Shown: one piece after another, positions 13,784 through 21,158 of the stretch
How the letters are laid out: each line of letters begins with the position of its first letter
Numbering within the stretch: position 1 is the first letter of the stretch
NCBI GenBank assembly: GCA_024275095.1
Contig: JAJRZV010000059.1
Span: 1-21,158 of the forward strand
Reading direction: 5' to 3'
Origin: a bacterium
Lineage (GTDB): Bacteria; JAJRZV01
DNA length: 21,158 bases
Notes under the pieces: generated by a model
What the model saw: the letters and a program-made list of their open reading frames with translations, nothing else
Database searches by the model: none
Told to the model about the DNA's origin: nothing
Program-made: the position numbers and the translations under genes

Positions 13784-15340
13784 TTACGGCCTGAACATCA
13801 CCCTCAACATCATTGCATGCTGTCTCTGCGGAGCGTCCAACATGAGGGCCGTTCCTGAGCCCCCGCCGGAAAGCGTGAGCACTCCGTACACGCCCAGTCC
13901 AGCAGAGACAACACCCGTGCCGATAAGGCTGTAGCCCACGATGGTTTCCTGTCTCGCGTAATTGCTCTCTCTGACCACCCAGTCCCAGGCCTCGGCTATG
14001 CGCGCAGGGTCGGTGGCATTTTGATATTCCTGGTACCACCAGTCTGCATTCTCTATGTCATCCTTGGCCAGCATCAACTGCCAGGCTCCCACCCCCACGC
14101 ATGCAGCACCAAGAACAATACCTGACCACGAAAGAATCTTCTTCCAGAGTGGCACACCACCTTTTTTCACAACGCGTTTTTTACCCAGGGGTCTCAGCGT
14201 TTCCATGAGCATCCGGCTTTCACCTTCCTTCAGGGCAAGCTTTTTGCGAATTTCCTTATAGCCTTCCAGCCGTATGGAGATCACGTGTGTCCCCGGTTCC
14301 ACATCCAGGGAAGGAATGGGTGTTTTCCCTTCCAATCTGCCATCTATGTAAACGCTTGCACCTGAAGGGGACGTGGAAATATCGAGGCGGGCCATCTTCT
14401 TCCCGCGTGGTTTCAGCTTTGCCCTCAGGCGCACGGCAGGCTTCTTCAGGTTGAAAGTGAAAGTGACCTTTTCGAAACCTTTTTTGCTCACCTCCACGCT
14501 GTGTTTTCCGTAGGGAATGGTCACTTTCAGCGGGGTACTACCCATGTATTTACCGTCCACGTACACCCTTGCGTCGGGAGGATCAGAAATAATGTTCACC
14601 CTTCCCGAAGGAGCCTTGAGTTCAAGTTCAACTGAAGTATATTCATCCGCATTAACAATCACTTCATCCTGTGCAGACATGTTTCCTTTGACAACCTTGA
14701 TCGTGTGTTTTCCGGGTGCGATACCATCTATTGTTGCAGGAGTCTTCATGGGCATTTCCTTTCCGTCAATAAAAATGCGGGCTCCCTTGGGCGTTGACTT
14801 CACGTAAAGCCCCCCGGATTTTCTCCCGTACGCGAGCGGCGCGCCTTCACCCGTCACCATCTTGCGCGCGATGCTGGGCACAACATCGAGAAGATCCTCC
14901 ACAGTGCATGAACATTTGTGTTTGATGGAATTCTCAATCTTACCGGTTTCCACGTTGATCACCTGGAGCGTGGCAAAATACACGGAGGCCACCTTGTACA
15001 CATAGCCGACCACGAGCTTTCCCACACCGAGCAAACGCCCTGCCTGCACGCGACATTCCTCGGACATGCACTCTGACATCTGGAGACCCTGCTCTGCCAG
15101 GATCTTGTCTCGATTGGCCCTGTCTATGACCTGGTATTTACCCGTATTGACCAGTTCGTCTATGATGGCCTGCGTCAGCGGCACCTTCAGTGCTTTGTCT
15201 ACCCCAGCGCCCAGCTCGATATCCATCACTGCAATGAAGTTCTCCAGTCTCGAAATATTTTCCTCAGCCCGGGCGGATATCGAACTTGATATTATTAACG
15301 CCAAAAAAAATATGAACCAAAAAATCCTGTACACCTTCAT
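13784..15340 (-). CDS. Secreted CsgG-like protein with three PEGA domains and two C-terminal membrane segments
   Basis: This 518-residue protein has an N-terminal signal peptide (residues 1-25, SISARA cleavage region, no lipobox). Residues 34-165 resemble the CsgG/LpoB-like fold (FIAVMDIELG, TGKYQVIDRANRDKIL, LLGVGKLVVGYVY, VINVETGKI), with paired cysteines SECMSEEC (C91, C96) and KCSC (C143, C145) that could form disulfides. Three PEGA domains follow at about 176-242, 245-312 and 316-384, each with the xxGAxVYIDG / G-TPL / PGxHxIxV pattern. Hydrophobic segments at about 405-424 and 466-490 anchor the C-terminus. The ribosome site AAGGAGG (15347-15353) is strong. It leads a minus-strand cluster with the two lipoproteins. 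PEGA domains are linked to envelope and surface-layer proteins; the exact role here is unknown. Confidence 0.85.
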   Translation of the reverse strand: MKVYRIFWFIFFLALIISSSISARAEENISRLENFIAVMDIELGAGVDKALKVPLTQAIIDELVNTGKYQVIDRANRDKILAEQGLQMSECMSEECRVQAGRLLGVGKLVVGYVYKVASVYFATLQVINVETGKIENSIKHKCSCTVEDLLDVVPSIARKMVTGEGAPLAYGRKSGGLYVKSTPKGARIFIDGKEMPMKTPATIDGIAPGKHTIKVVKGNMSAQDEVIVNADEYTSVELELKAPSGRVNIISDPPDARVYVDGKYMGSTPLKVTIPYGKHSVEVSKKGFEKVTFTFNLKKPAVRLRAKLKPRGKKMARLDISTSPSGASVYIDGRLEGKTPIPSLDVEPGTHVISIRLEGYKEIRKKLALKEGESRMLMETLRPLGKKRVVKKGGVPLWKKILSWSGIVLGAACVGVGAWQLMLAKDDIENADWWYQEYQNATDPARIAEAWDWVVRESNYARQETIVGYSLIGTGVVSAGLGVYGVLTLSGGGSGTALMLDAPQRQHAMMLRVMFRP

Positions 15341-15448
15341 TCACCCCCTCCTTTTTTAGAATTTTTTTGAGATTCTTTAGGTGTGTGATACATCCTTCCC
15401 CAACCCACTTTTCATACATGGTAAAATATTTACGTGGGCAAGGCAATT
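15341..15448. promoter_or_regulatory. Divergent intergenic region between CsgG/PEGA and outer-membrane barrel genes
   Basis: This 108-nt AT-rich space must hold the start signals of both divergent units. I see only weak hexamer matches (for example TTGAGA at 15367 on the plus strand), so no individual promoter is claimed. Confidence 0.4.
15347..15353 (-). promoter_or_regulatory. Strong Shine-Dalgarno of the CsgG/PEGA gene
   Basis: AAGGAGG on the minus strand, 6 nt before ATG 15340. It is one of the strongest ribosome sites in the window and suggests a well-expressed operon head. Confidence 0.7.
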
Positions 15449-17473
15449 ATGAAAGTGATTGGTATCACTCGCGGGTATTTTTTTCCAGCAATAATTTTTT
15501 TTGTACTCTGCACATCCCCAGCCATGGGCTCCCAATACCCGAACACCCAGACGGCCACGGTTAAGGATATACCTTTAAATTTGGAACTCTCTTCAAAAGC
15601 CGAAAAAAAATCCATAAACACAGAGGTCAACCCTTCTCCAGGGCTGTTTTTTCTCAATTCGGAGCTTATACACCACGTACCAGGAGCTGTAGACGACCTT
15701 TTCACGGGGGTACTCATTAACCCCCTGTTTCAATCCCGGGGAGAGATATGGACCCGGCCTCAACTCCTGGGAATCTCTTCTAAGTTTTCAGCCATCACCT
15801 ACGAAGGCTTCCCCATTTTTCACAATATTATGACCGGACGATTCCCCTTTCTCGGAACCACCGAATTCTATAACGTCCAGATAGAATCTTTTGATATTTC
15901 ACCATCGCCGTTCGACCTGGCCGGGACGCTCAACATTTCCCCGATAACCAAACCTGCAAGCATTCTGGACCTCAATCTTTACAGATTTGCTGGAACCACA
16001 TCACAAAAATTTGGAAACCATCACTTTAATGCAACTGCCATGGCCACCCAGGGAAACCTTTACAGTGACAATGTGGGCATATCATCCGTCCCCGCGGTAT
16101 ACAACCTGCGCCTCTTATGGAAATACACGGGAAACAGCACAAGCCTCAAGTCAATATATTTCACCGGGAAAAACTTTTACAGCGGCGCCATACCCCGCAT
16201 CAGCAACGTGCCCTTCCGCGGAACTCTCAGCTGGGATGTCGAATACGCAATACTCGGAACTGCTGGTTCACAGAAGCTCGGGAGGCATTCGAGCCTGGAC
16301 TGGGCTTTCTCCTTCAATACATTTCACCTTTCAGGAAACGGAACGCGCGGCAACAGACCATTCAATGCCGCCGTCCGTTCAGGACTTTTCTGGTCCAACG
16401 TTGCCTATCACGTGGGAAACGGTCCATTTTCTCTTGAGGTGGGACTTGATACAGTGTACATGGAAAAGCACAGCGGTCACGCCAGCCTCCCGGTAGACGC
16501 CATTGCCAGTGGTAATATCGACCAGAACCTTCCCAACGCTGAAATCTCATTCTCGCGCAGAGCCGCATTTTTTACAGGCTATGTAAGAGGTGGCTTAAAC
16601 AACTTTCATCGTACATCACTCAAGGCGGGACTCGAGGCACTGAGCGTACTGCCCACTAATATTGTTCGAATATCCCCGGGCCTTTCTTTTTCTTACAGTC
16701 CTGCGAAGTGGACAGAGCTCTTCGGTGACGCTTCTCTCAATCATGCTGTACCCTTTGACCCTTACATCATCGCTGTTGCGAACACCACCCCGGTGGTCAC
16801 CTCAGGTTCACTTGCGGGTGGGCTGAGGTTTAAAACTTTATATTTTACGCTTGAAGGGTTGTACTTTTACCGGCAATATTCGGGCATTCCCTCTCTCTCT
16901 GCGTCCGTCGACATCAGCGACCCATGTGCTCCTACCATCATTCTTAACACTGAAACCCACAGTAAAATCCGCGCAAACGGGGCCGCGGCCGTGTTCTATA
17001 CTGTACGCGGCAAACATTCCCTGTTTGCTTCTTATTATTACGGAAATACGTATCGGTGGGAAGAAGAAGAGGGTCGTATTCCCTTGGGATATTCCCATGC
17101 TCTCAAGTTGATGTACCTGTACAAGGGTCGCAAATGGCATCTCTCCACGCTTCTAAGCCTCACATCCTCAAGGCCGTACACACCGCTGGCATCAGTGGGT
17201 TCTGTTCCTGACATATGTACCGGGACTGTCATATATTACCCTATCTGGGGACAGGAAAATTCCGGCTCAATCGGCCGCTACTGGCGCCTGGATGCCATGG
17301 TTGAAAGGCTCTTTCATCTGAAGCATGCCACAATTGTCGCATATCTGGATGTGTTCAACGTGCTGTTTCTGCGCAACCTTATGGGATTCAGTTATTCGGA
17401 CGATTACTCAACCCGGAAAGAGATTCGCTCACTCCCACCCATCCCGCTCATGGGAATCAGAGCAATATTTTAA
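15449..17473 (+). CDS. TonB-dependent-receptor-like outer membrane protein
   Basis: This is a predicted outer-membrane beta-barrel of 674 residues from ATG 15449 (an in-frame GTG at 15434 would add five). A signal peptide ends near AMG-S (residue 27). Residues about 72-165 read as a diverged TonB plug (VPGAVDDLFTGVLINPLF, then YEGFPIFHN where receptors usually have LDGVPVYNP, then GTTEFYNVQIES). Residues about 168-674 show alternating aromatic/small strands typical of barrels and finish in the RAIF C-terminal Phe used by the BAM complex. No sure TonB box or carboxypeptidase-like N-domain is visible. It is divergent from the CsgG/PEGA-lipoprotein cluster, sharing a 108-nt intergenic space, and precedes the L,D-transpeptidase-like gene by 34 nt. 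The ligand is unknown. Confidence is good for an outer-membrane barrel and moderate for TonB dependence. Confidence 0.75.
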   Translation: MKVIGITRGYFFPAIIFFVLCTSPAMGSQYPNTQTATVKDIPLNLELSSKAEKKSINTEVNPSPGLFFLNSELIHHVPGAVDDLFTGVLINPLFQSRGEIWTRPQLLGISSKFSAITYEGFPIFHNIMTGRFPFLGTTEFYNVQIESFDISPSPFDLAGTLNISPITKPASILDLNLYRFAGTTSQKFGNHHFNATAMATQGNLYSDNVGISSVPAVYNLRLLWKYTGNSTSLKSIYFTGKNFYSGAIPRISNVPFRGTLSWDVEYAILGTAGSQKLGRHSSLDWAFSFNTFHLSGNGTRGNRPFNAAVRSGLFWSNVAYHVGNGPFSLEVGLDTVYMEKHSGHASLPVDAIASGNIDQNLPNAEISFSRRAAFFTGYVRGGLNNFHRTSLKAGLEALSVLPTNIVRISPGLSFSYSPAKWTELFGDASLNHAVPFDPYIIAVANTTPVVTSGSLAGGLRFKTLYFTLEGLYFYRQYSGIPSLSASVDISDPCAPTIILNTETHSKIRANGAAAVFYTVRGKHSLFASYYYGNTYRWEEEEGRIPLGYSHALKLMYLYKGRKWHLSTLLSLTSSRPYTPLASVGSVPDICTGTVIYYPIWGQENSGSIGRYWRLDAMVERLFHLKHATIVAYLDVFNVLFLRNLMGFSYSDDYSTRKEIRSLPPIPLMGIRAIF

Positions 17474-17507
17474 CTCTCATGCAAAGAGGTCTTAATAAAG
17501 TCCACCG

Positions 17508-18005
17508 ATGACAAAAGATTACAAAAGGTCAACAAAAGAGTTCTATATCCTCGTTTCCACAAAGGAGCAGAAGCTTTACCTCATGAAGGAAGGCAAGCCC
17601 GTGCAGACCTTCCTGGTATCCACATCGAAATTCGGCACAGGTAACCGTGAAGGAAGTTATCAAACTCCCCTGGGCCGGCATCGAATTTACCAGAAAATCG
17701 GTGCAAATCTTCCTCCCGGCGCAATCCTCAAAGGGAGAAAATTCACAGGTACAATTGTCAAAGCTAACGTAAGTCCTGACGAAGACCTGATCACTTCCCG
17801 TATTTTGTGGCTTGAAGGTCTCGAAAACGGAATTAATCGTGGAGAAGGTGTTGATACCAGAAAGCGATTAATATACATCCACGGGACGCCCCATGTAGAG
17901 TTGCTGGGCACCCCGGCATCCAAGGGGTGCATCCGCATGAAAGACGAGGATATTATCGAGCTTTTTGACCTTGTAGAAGAAGGGACTCCAGTAATTATCA
18001 GTTAA
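17508..18005 (+). CDS. L,D-transpeptidase (YkuD) domain protein without signal peptide
   Basis: This is a single YkuD catalytic domain of 165 residues. Visible are the N-terminal strand pair YILVSTKEQKLYLM and the QTPLGRHRIY strand. The active-site pattern IHGTPHVELLGTPASKGCIRM has His125 and Cys141, exactly the HGT...SxGCIRM family signature. Such enzymes cross-link peptidoglycan stem peptides (3-3 links) or attach lipoproteins in the periplasm. Here no signal peptide or lipobox precedes the domain: the N-terminus MTKDYKRSTKEF is charged. Either export is unusual, or the protein works on a cytoplasmic or recycling substrate, or the true start is elsewhere. No better start and no close Shine-Dalgarno is seen (AGAGGT lies about 18 nt upstream). 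It follows the barrel gene by 34 nt and ends in TAA, converging on pdxJ. Confidence 0.88.
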   Translation: MTKDYKRSTKEFYILVSTKEQKLYLMKEGKPVQTFLVSTSKFGTGNREGSYQTPLGRHRIYQKIGANLPPGAILKGRKFTGTIVKANVSPDEDLITSRILWLEGLENGINRGEGVDTRKRLIYIHGTPHVELLGTPASKGCIRMKDEDIIELFDLVEEGTPVIIS

Positions 18006-18029
18006 GCCACGTCATCCACCTGAACCAGC

Positions 18030-18764
18030 TTACAAAGAGGCCACATAGCGTGAAGTAATAATAATCTGCTTCATTTCTCTCACCGCCCTCTCTATTCCAA
18101 CAAAAACAGCCCTTCCAATAATTGAATGGCCGATGTTCAATTCTTCGATTTCCTGTATGCGCGCCACATCTGAAACATTGACATAGTTCAGTCCGTGACC
18201 GGCGGCTACAAAGAATTTTAATCTTGAAGCAAACTTGGCTGCTTCGACAATTTCATCCAGCCGTTTCAGGCGTTCTGCCTCATCACGTGCTTCTGCATAA
18301 CGACCAGTGTGAATCTCCACCGCGTCAGCCCCCAGGCGATGAGCCGCCTTGATCTGGTCAGGATCAGGATCTATAAAGAGACTTACTCGAATACCGGCAT
18401 CCTGCAGAAGTTTGACAGCCTTCCTGAGATGATCAACCTGAGAAACCACATCCAGTCCCCCTTCTGTGGTAAGCTCTTCACGCCTTTCAGGCACAAGCGT
18501 GGCCGTGTCAGGTCGCACATCAAGAGCAATACGCACCATTTCCTGTGTTGCGGCCATTTCGAGGTTAAGTTTTGTCTTGATGAGCTGCTTTGCCAGCTCC
18601 AGGTCCCTATCCTGGATATGCCTTCGATCTTCTCTCAAATGCATGATGATACTGTCGGCACCTGCCTGCTCGGCAATAAGTGCCGCTGTTACAGGATCAG
18701 GTTCATTGATCAGCCGAGCCTGGCGTAAGGTTGCAACGTGATCTACATTCACACCCAGCTTCAT
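18030..18764 (-). CDS. pdxJ: Pyridoxine 5'-phosphate synthase
   Basis: PdxJ condenses 1-deoxy-D-xylulose 5-phosphate with aminoacetone 3-phosphate to make pyridoxine 5'-phosphate, the last step of the DXP-dependent vitamin B6 route; it is cytoplasmic. The 244-residue TIM barrel starts [12 protein letters not shown] and has the HLREDRRH motif (active-site H42), E69 in LNLEMAAT, the TEGGLDV loop near 100-106, [13 protein letters not shown] (145-157) and H190 in AAGHGLNY. All family residues that I can name are present and length is normal. The ribosome site GGGAGGGA (18771-18778) is 6 nt before ATG. It follows glmM by 22 nt, an order also common in delta-type proteobacteria, so it is probably part of the ybbR-glmM-pdxJ operon. 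Confidence 0.97.
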   Translation of the reverse strand: MKLGVNVDHVATLRQARLINEPDPVTAALIAEQAGADSIIMHLREDRRHIQDRDLELAKQLIKTKLNLEMAATQEMVRIALDVRPDTATLVPERREELTTEGGLDVVSQVDHLRKAVKLLQDAGIRVSLFIDPDPDQIKAAHRLGADAVEIHTGRYAEARDEAERLKRLDEIVEAAKFASRLKFFVAAGHGLNYVNVSDVARIQEIEELNIGHSIIGRAVFVGIERAVREMKQIIITSRYVASL

Positions 18765-18786
18765 ATACCATCCCTCCCTCTAAGTT

Positions 18787-20145
18787 TTATCCAGCTTCCA
18801 AAACCCCTCTGAAATAATCCATCAACCTTTCAAAAACCTTTCTGCCCAGTTGTTCGTCCTGTGCCTCAACCATCACGCGCAGCAGGGGTTCAGTCCCGGA
18901 ATACCGCACAAGAATCCGTCCTCTCCCGTTAAGTTCCTGTTGCTGGGAATCGAGCAGCTCACGGTAACCACCAATTTGTTCGAGAGGAATCTTCTCCTTC
19001 ACGCGAATACTTCCTGAAAACTGCGGGAATCTTTCAAAACTCTCTTTTACCTGTGATAGGGGTTTGTTTTCTCTTAACAGTATATTAAGTATCTGAAGTG
19101 CGGTAAGAATACCGTCACCTGTTGTTGTAAAATCATGAAGTACGATGTGGCCGGATTGTTCACCACCCAGATTGGCACCGGTTCTCAGCATTTCCTCTAC
19201 CACATACCTGTCACCCACCTTTGTCCGTGTCAAAGTAAGCCCGAGAGACTCCAGATATTTCTCCAGCCCCATATTGCTCATAACTGTAGCCACAACGGTC
19301 TTGCCTTTAAGGAGCCCACGCCTCAGCATGTGAGAAGCAAGAATTGCCAAGAGACAATCTCCATCAAGTATTTCTCCCTTTTCATCCACCACAATCACAC
19401 GGTCACCGTCTCCGTCAAAAGCAATACCTGCATCGGCTCCTTCTTCCACTGTCTTACGGGCAATGAACTCGGGGGTGGTCGCACCACACCCCGCGTTAAT
19501 GTTGATACCATCAGGATTTATGTTAAACGCTTTTACGTCAGCGCCGAGTTCCGAAAACACGAGCGGAGCAATTGAATATGTAGCACCGTTAGCACAGTCG
19601 AGAACGATTTTTATTCCGTCAAGTGAAAGCTCCCTCGGGAAAGTGGATTTCAAAAATTCAATGTACCGGCCCTGAGCATCCCCCACACGTCGTGCCTTTC
19701 CCATGTTTACAGGGTCATTGGCAAAGAGTCGGATTTCCCCACTGAGTACGAGCTGTTCTATTTGACCCTCCAGCTCATCGGACAGCTTGTAACCGTTACG
19801 ATTGAAAAATTTTATGCCGTTGTCATGATAAGGATTGTGCGATGCAGAAATAACTATACCGGCGTGCACACGCATTGATATTGTGAGAAAGGCTATACCT
19901 GGTGTGGGCATGGTACCTGTCAGTAAAACGTCACCCCCACCTGCAAGAAGCCCCGATGCAATAGCATATTCAAATGCGTAACCAGAGAGCCTGGTGTCCT
20001 TACCTATGAGAAAAACGGGACGCACGCCGAGGCGTTGGCCCATTACATTCGCGGCTGCTTTACCCACAGAAGATATCACATCCACCGTCATCGGCGGCCG
20101 ATTAACCCTTCCACGAATTCCATCGGTACCGAAAAGGCGCATCAT
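18787..20145 (-). CDS. glmM: Phosphoglucosamine mutase
   Basis: GlmM converts glucosamine 6-phosphate to glucosamine 1-phosphate on the way to UDP-GlcNAc for peptidoglycan and LPS. The protein has 452 residues from ATG 20145. That start is chosen because it overlaps the ybbR stop as ATGA, has AGGAGG at 20155-20160, and puts RLFGTDGIRG at the normal N-terminus; a longer in-frame reading reaches 20187 but would overlap ybbR. Motifs: the phosphoserine loop VISASHNP with S102 (same number as in E. coli), the Mg loop FDGDGDR at 243-249, the sugar loop GGEQSGHIV and the phosphate loop RYSGTEPLLRVM near the end. Intact, normal length. In firmicutes this enzyme pairs genetically with the cyclic-di-AMP synthase CdaA and YbbR, and the same order is seen here. 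Confidence 0.97.
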   Translation of the reverse strand: MMRLFGTDGIRGRVNRPPMTVDVISSVGKAAANVMGQRLGVRPVFLIGKDTRLSGYAFEYAIASGLLAGGGDVLLTGTMPTPGIAFLTISMRVHAGIVISASHNPYHDNGIKFFNRNGYKLSDELEGQIEQLVLSGEIRLFANDPVNMGKARRVGDAQGRYIEFLKSTFPRELSLDGIKIVLDCANGATYSIAPLVFSELGADVKAFNINPDGININAGCGATTPEFIARKTVEEGADAGIAFDGDGDRVIVVDEKGEILDGDCLLAILASHMLRRGLLKGKTVVATVMSNMGLEKYLESLGLTLTRTKVGDRYVVEEMLRTGANLGGEQSGHIVLHDFTTTGDGILTALQILNILLRENKPLSQVKESFERFPQFSGSIRVKEKIPLEQIGGYRELLDSQQQELNGRGRILVRYSGTEPLLRVMVEAQDEQLGRKVFERLMDYFRGVLEAG

Positions 20146-21122
20146 CTCACGCGACCTCCTCCTGGAGAAACGTATATGTCGAACCACGCGGGACGTGCAT
20201 CCAGCAGCGTAAATTCCTTTGGTATTTCTATCACAGCTCGCCGTCTGTATTTACCCGGGCCTTCTCCTTCCAGATCAATGTATACATTTACAGCATCGGG
20301 AGTAAGAGAGTCAATTTTTGATATGGGGCCAAGCAGTGAAACTTTTATTCTGGGAGGGACAACTCGAGCCTTACCCACCACTGCCTTCACGTCAACGAGA
20401 ACTTCGAGGCTTTTTCGCACGTACTTTTCGGATACCTTCACAATCACTTTAACTTTTTTGGGTACTGCGATAACTCCTGGATATCGCGAAAGGTCCAGCG
20501 AAACCACGTTTTCCGTATCATGAGAAAATCCCGATATATCCACTTCCCTGGTGTAAAGAGCCTTTATCTCAGAGAGAACACTTGAAGGCCCTCTCAACTT
20601 TACCTCCGGAGGCTTTGTGGTCACACTGGAGACAGTATAATGTTCGTGTGGTTCGCCGGTGATTCTGGCCTGAACCTTCATCTTAACCTCAACAATGCGG
20701 TCCACCTTCACCATAAATGCAGACGGTGAAATTCTCACCACACGTAAAGGGGATCTGATACCGAGTGCGTCTGGCTCCACTCTTACCTCCATAAGCCCGG
20801 GTTTTGCACCTTCCATATCCACTTTATATTCCATATCACGGTTCATGAGACCAAACACCAGTGTCTTCGGTCCCGAAACGAGCACACTCAGTGTAGAAGG
20901 AACATCACCAACGACAGCCAGGTCCGAGGGCATGTTGACAAAACGAACAGGCACCTGAATGGAAATTTCGGTCTTTTCTTCGCTGGCCACGTAAATCCAG
21001 AGAAGTGTAGCAATAGTAACAGATAAAACCTTCAAGCCAAGATTTTCCAGGAACATTCTGCGAAGCGTGAGACGAAGTTTATAGTGAGGTTTATACTTCG
21101 CTTTCTGCGAAGAGCGTCTCAT
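20142..21122 (-). CDS. YbbR-like (CdaR) domain protein
   Basis: This is a 326-residue membrane-anchored protein. The start ATG 21122 is preceded by AAAGGAG (21130-21136, 7-nt spacing); a TTG at 21146 would add eight residues. A basic N-terminus is followed by one membrane helix (LKVLSVTIATLLWIYVAS, about 29-46) and then extracytoplasmic tandem YbbR repeats. Repeat boundaries are marked by the recurring pattern PxxVxLxGPxxxLxxI: STLSVLVSGPKTLV, PPEVKLRGPSSVLSEI and PRIKVSLLGPISKIDSL. YbbR/CdaR proteins regulate the diadenylate cyclase CdaA. CdaA should lie just upstream, outside the right edge. The 3' end overlaps glmM by 4 nt, so the two are translationally coupled. The family call is secure; a regulatory role here is by analogy. 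Confidence 0.9.
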   Translation of the reverse strand: MRRSSQKAKYKPHYKLRLTLRRMFLENLGLKVLSVTIATLLWIYVASEEKTEISIQVPVRFVNMPSDLAVVGDVPSTLSVLVSGPKTLVFGLMNRDMEYKVDMEGAKPGLMEVRVEPDALGIRSPLRVVRISPSAFMVKVDRIVEVKMKVQARITGEPHEHYTVSSVTTKPPEVKLRGPSSVLSEIKALYTREVDISGFSHDTENVVSLDLSRYPGVIAVPKKVKVIVKVSEKYVRKSLEVLVDVKAVVGKARVVPPRIKVSLLGPISKIDSLTPDAVNVYIDLEGEGPGKYRRRAVIEIPKEFTLLDARPAWFDIYVSPGGGRVR

Positions 21123-21158
21123 CGGGTTTCTCCTTTCCCTCTTCAAACAATTCGTAAA
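21091..21158 (-). CDS. 3' end of an upstream gene, possibly cdaA (diadenylate cyclase)
   Basis: A reading frame entering from the right edge codes for YELFEEGKEKPDETLFAESEV before TAA at 21091-21093, overlapping the ybbR start. Gene order predicts cdaA here. Another frame also stops nearby (TGA at about 21143), so which frame is real cannot be decided from this short piece. Confidence 0.3.
   Translation of the reverse strand, partial: YELFEEGKEKPDETLFAESEV

Noticed and set aside
711-18032. Global reassignment of TAA to an amino acid
   Set aside because: TAA closes seven genes at their expected family C-termini (dnaE, prfB, CsgG/PEGA, barrel, L,D-transpeptidase, pdxJ, glmM).
20146-20187. Longer GlmM start at 20187
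   Set aside because: It would add 14 basic residues, overlap ybbR by 46 nt, and ignore the AGGAGG placed for ATG 20145.

Overview
The window looks like a chromosomal piece of a Gram-negative (diderm) bacterium of moderate GC. It carries an apolipoprotein N-acyltransferase, two lipobox lipoproteins, a TonB-receptor-like outer-membrane barrel ending in Phe, and a pole of housekeeping genes. The order (cdaA)-ybbR-glmM-pdxJ, the lnt-prfB adjacency and a stand-alone MshEN-domain protein recall Desulfobacterota/Myxococcota-type genomes or a related candidate lineage. That placement is an inference from gene content, not a measurement. There are no phage, IS, CRISPR or RNA genes that I can support.

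Layout. (1) 1-6759, minus strand, read right to left: a cation:dicarboxylate/amino-acid symporter, a c-di-GMP-receptor-like MshEN protein joined to it by an ATGA overlap, dnaE (DNA polymerase III alpha) and hflX (cut by the left edge). (2) 6840-10443, plus strand: lnt, prfB (RF2) and a DUF89-family protein. (3) 15340-10464, minus strand: a CsgG-like/PEGA protein and two related FG-GAP/VCBS-type lipoproteins. (4) 15449-18005, plus strand, divergent from (3): an outer-membrane TonB-receptor-like barrel and an L,D-transpeptidase-fold protein. (5) 21158-18030, minus strand: the end of an upstream gene (probably cdaA), ybbR, glmM and pdxJ.

Main oddity. Two essential genes, dnaE and prfB, are each complete, full length and apparently under selection, but each is interrupted by exactly one in-frame TAA, at 1989-1991 (minus) and 8711-8713 (plus). 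Reading through each TAA as one amino acid restores a normal-length family member with no frame change. TAA is also the genuine stop of seven other reading-frame ends here, so it is not globally reassigned. prfB additionally carries the classical RF2 +1 programmed frameshift site. RF2 itself decodes UGA and UAA, so the second UAA in its own gene could be a second autoregulatory stop. It could equally be a decayed allele or an assembly/base error. Translational reinitiation is also possible: a GTG with a Shine-Dalgarno-like stretch follows the dnaE stop, and a GTG lies 3 nt after the prfB stop.

The envelope region (10464-18005) is the most accessory-looking part. The two lipoproteins share a distinctive mature N-terminus after the lipobox and a perfect 35-nt DNA identity. 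One has gained an FN3-like insert before its beta-propeller-like body. Together with the CsgG-like/PEGA protein and the divergent outer-membrane barrel they may form a surface assembly whose function I cannot name.
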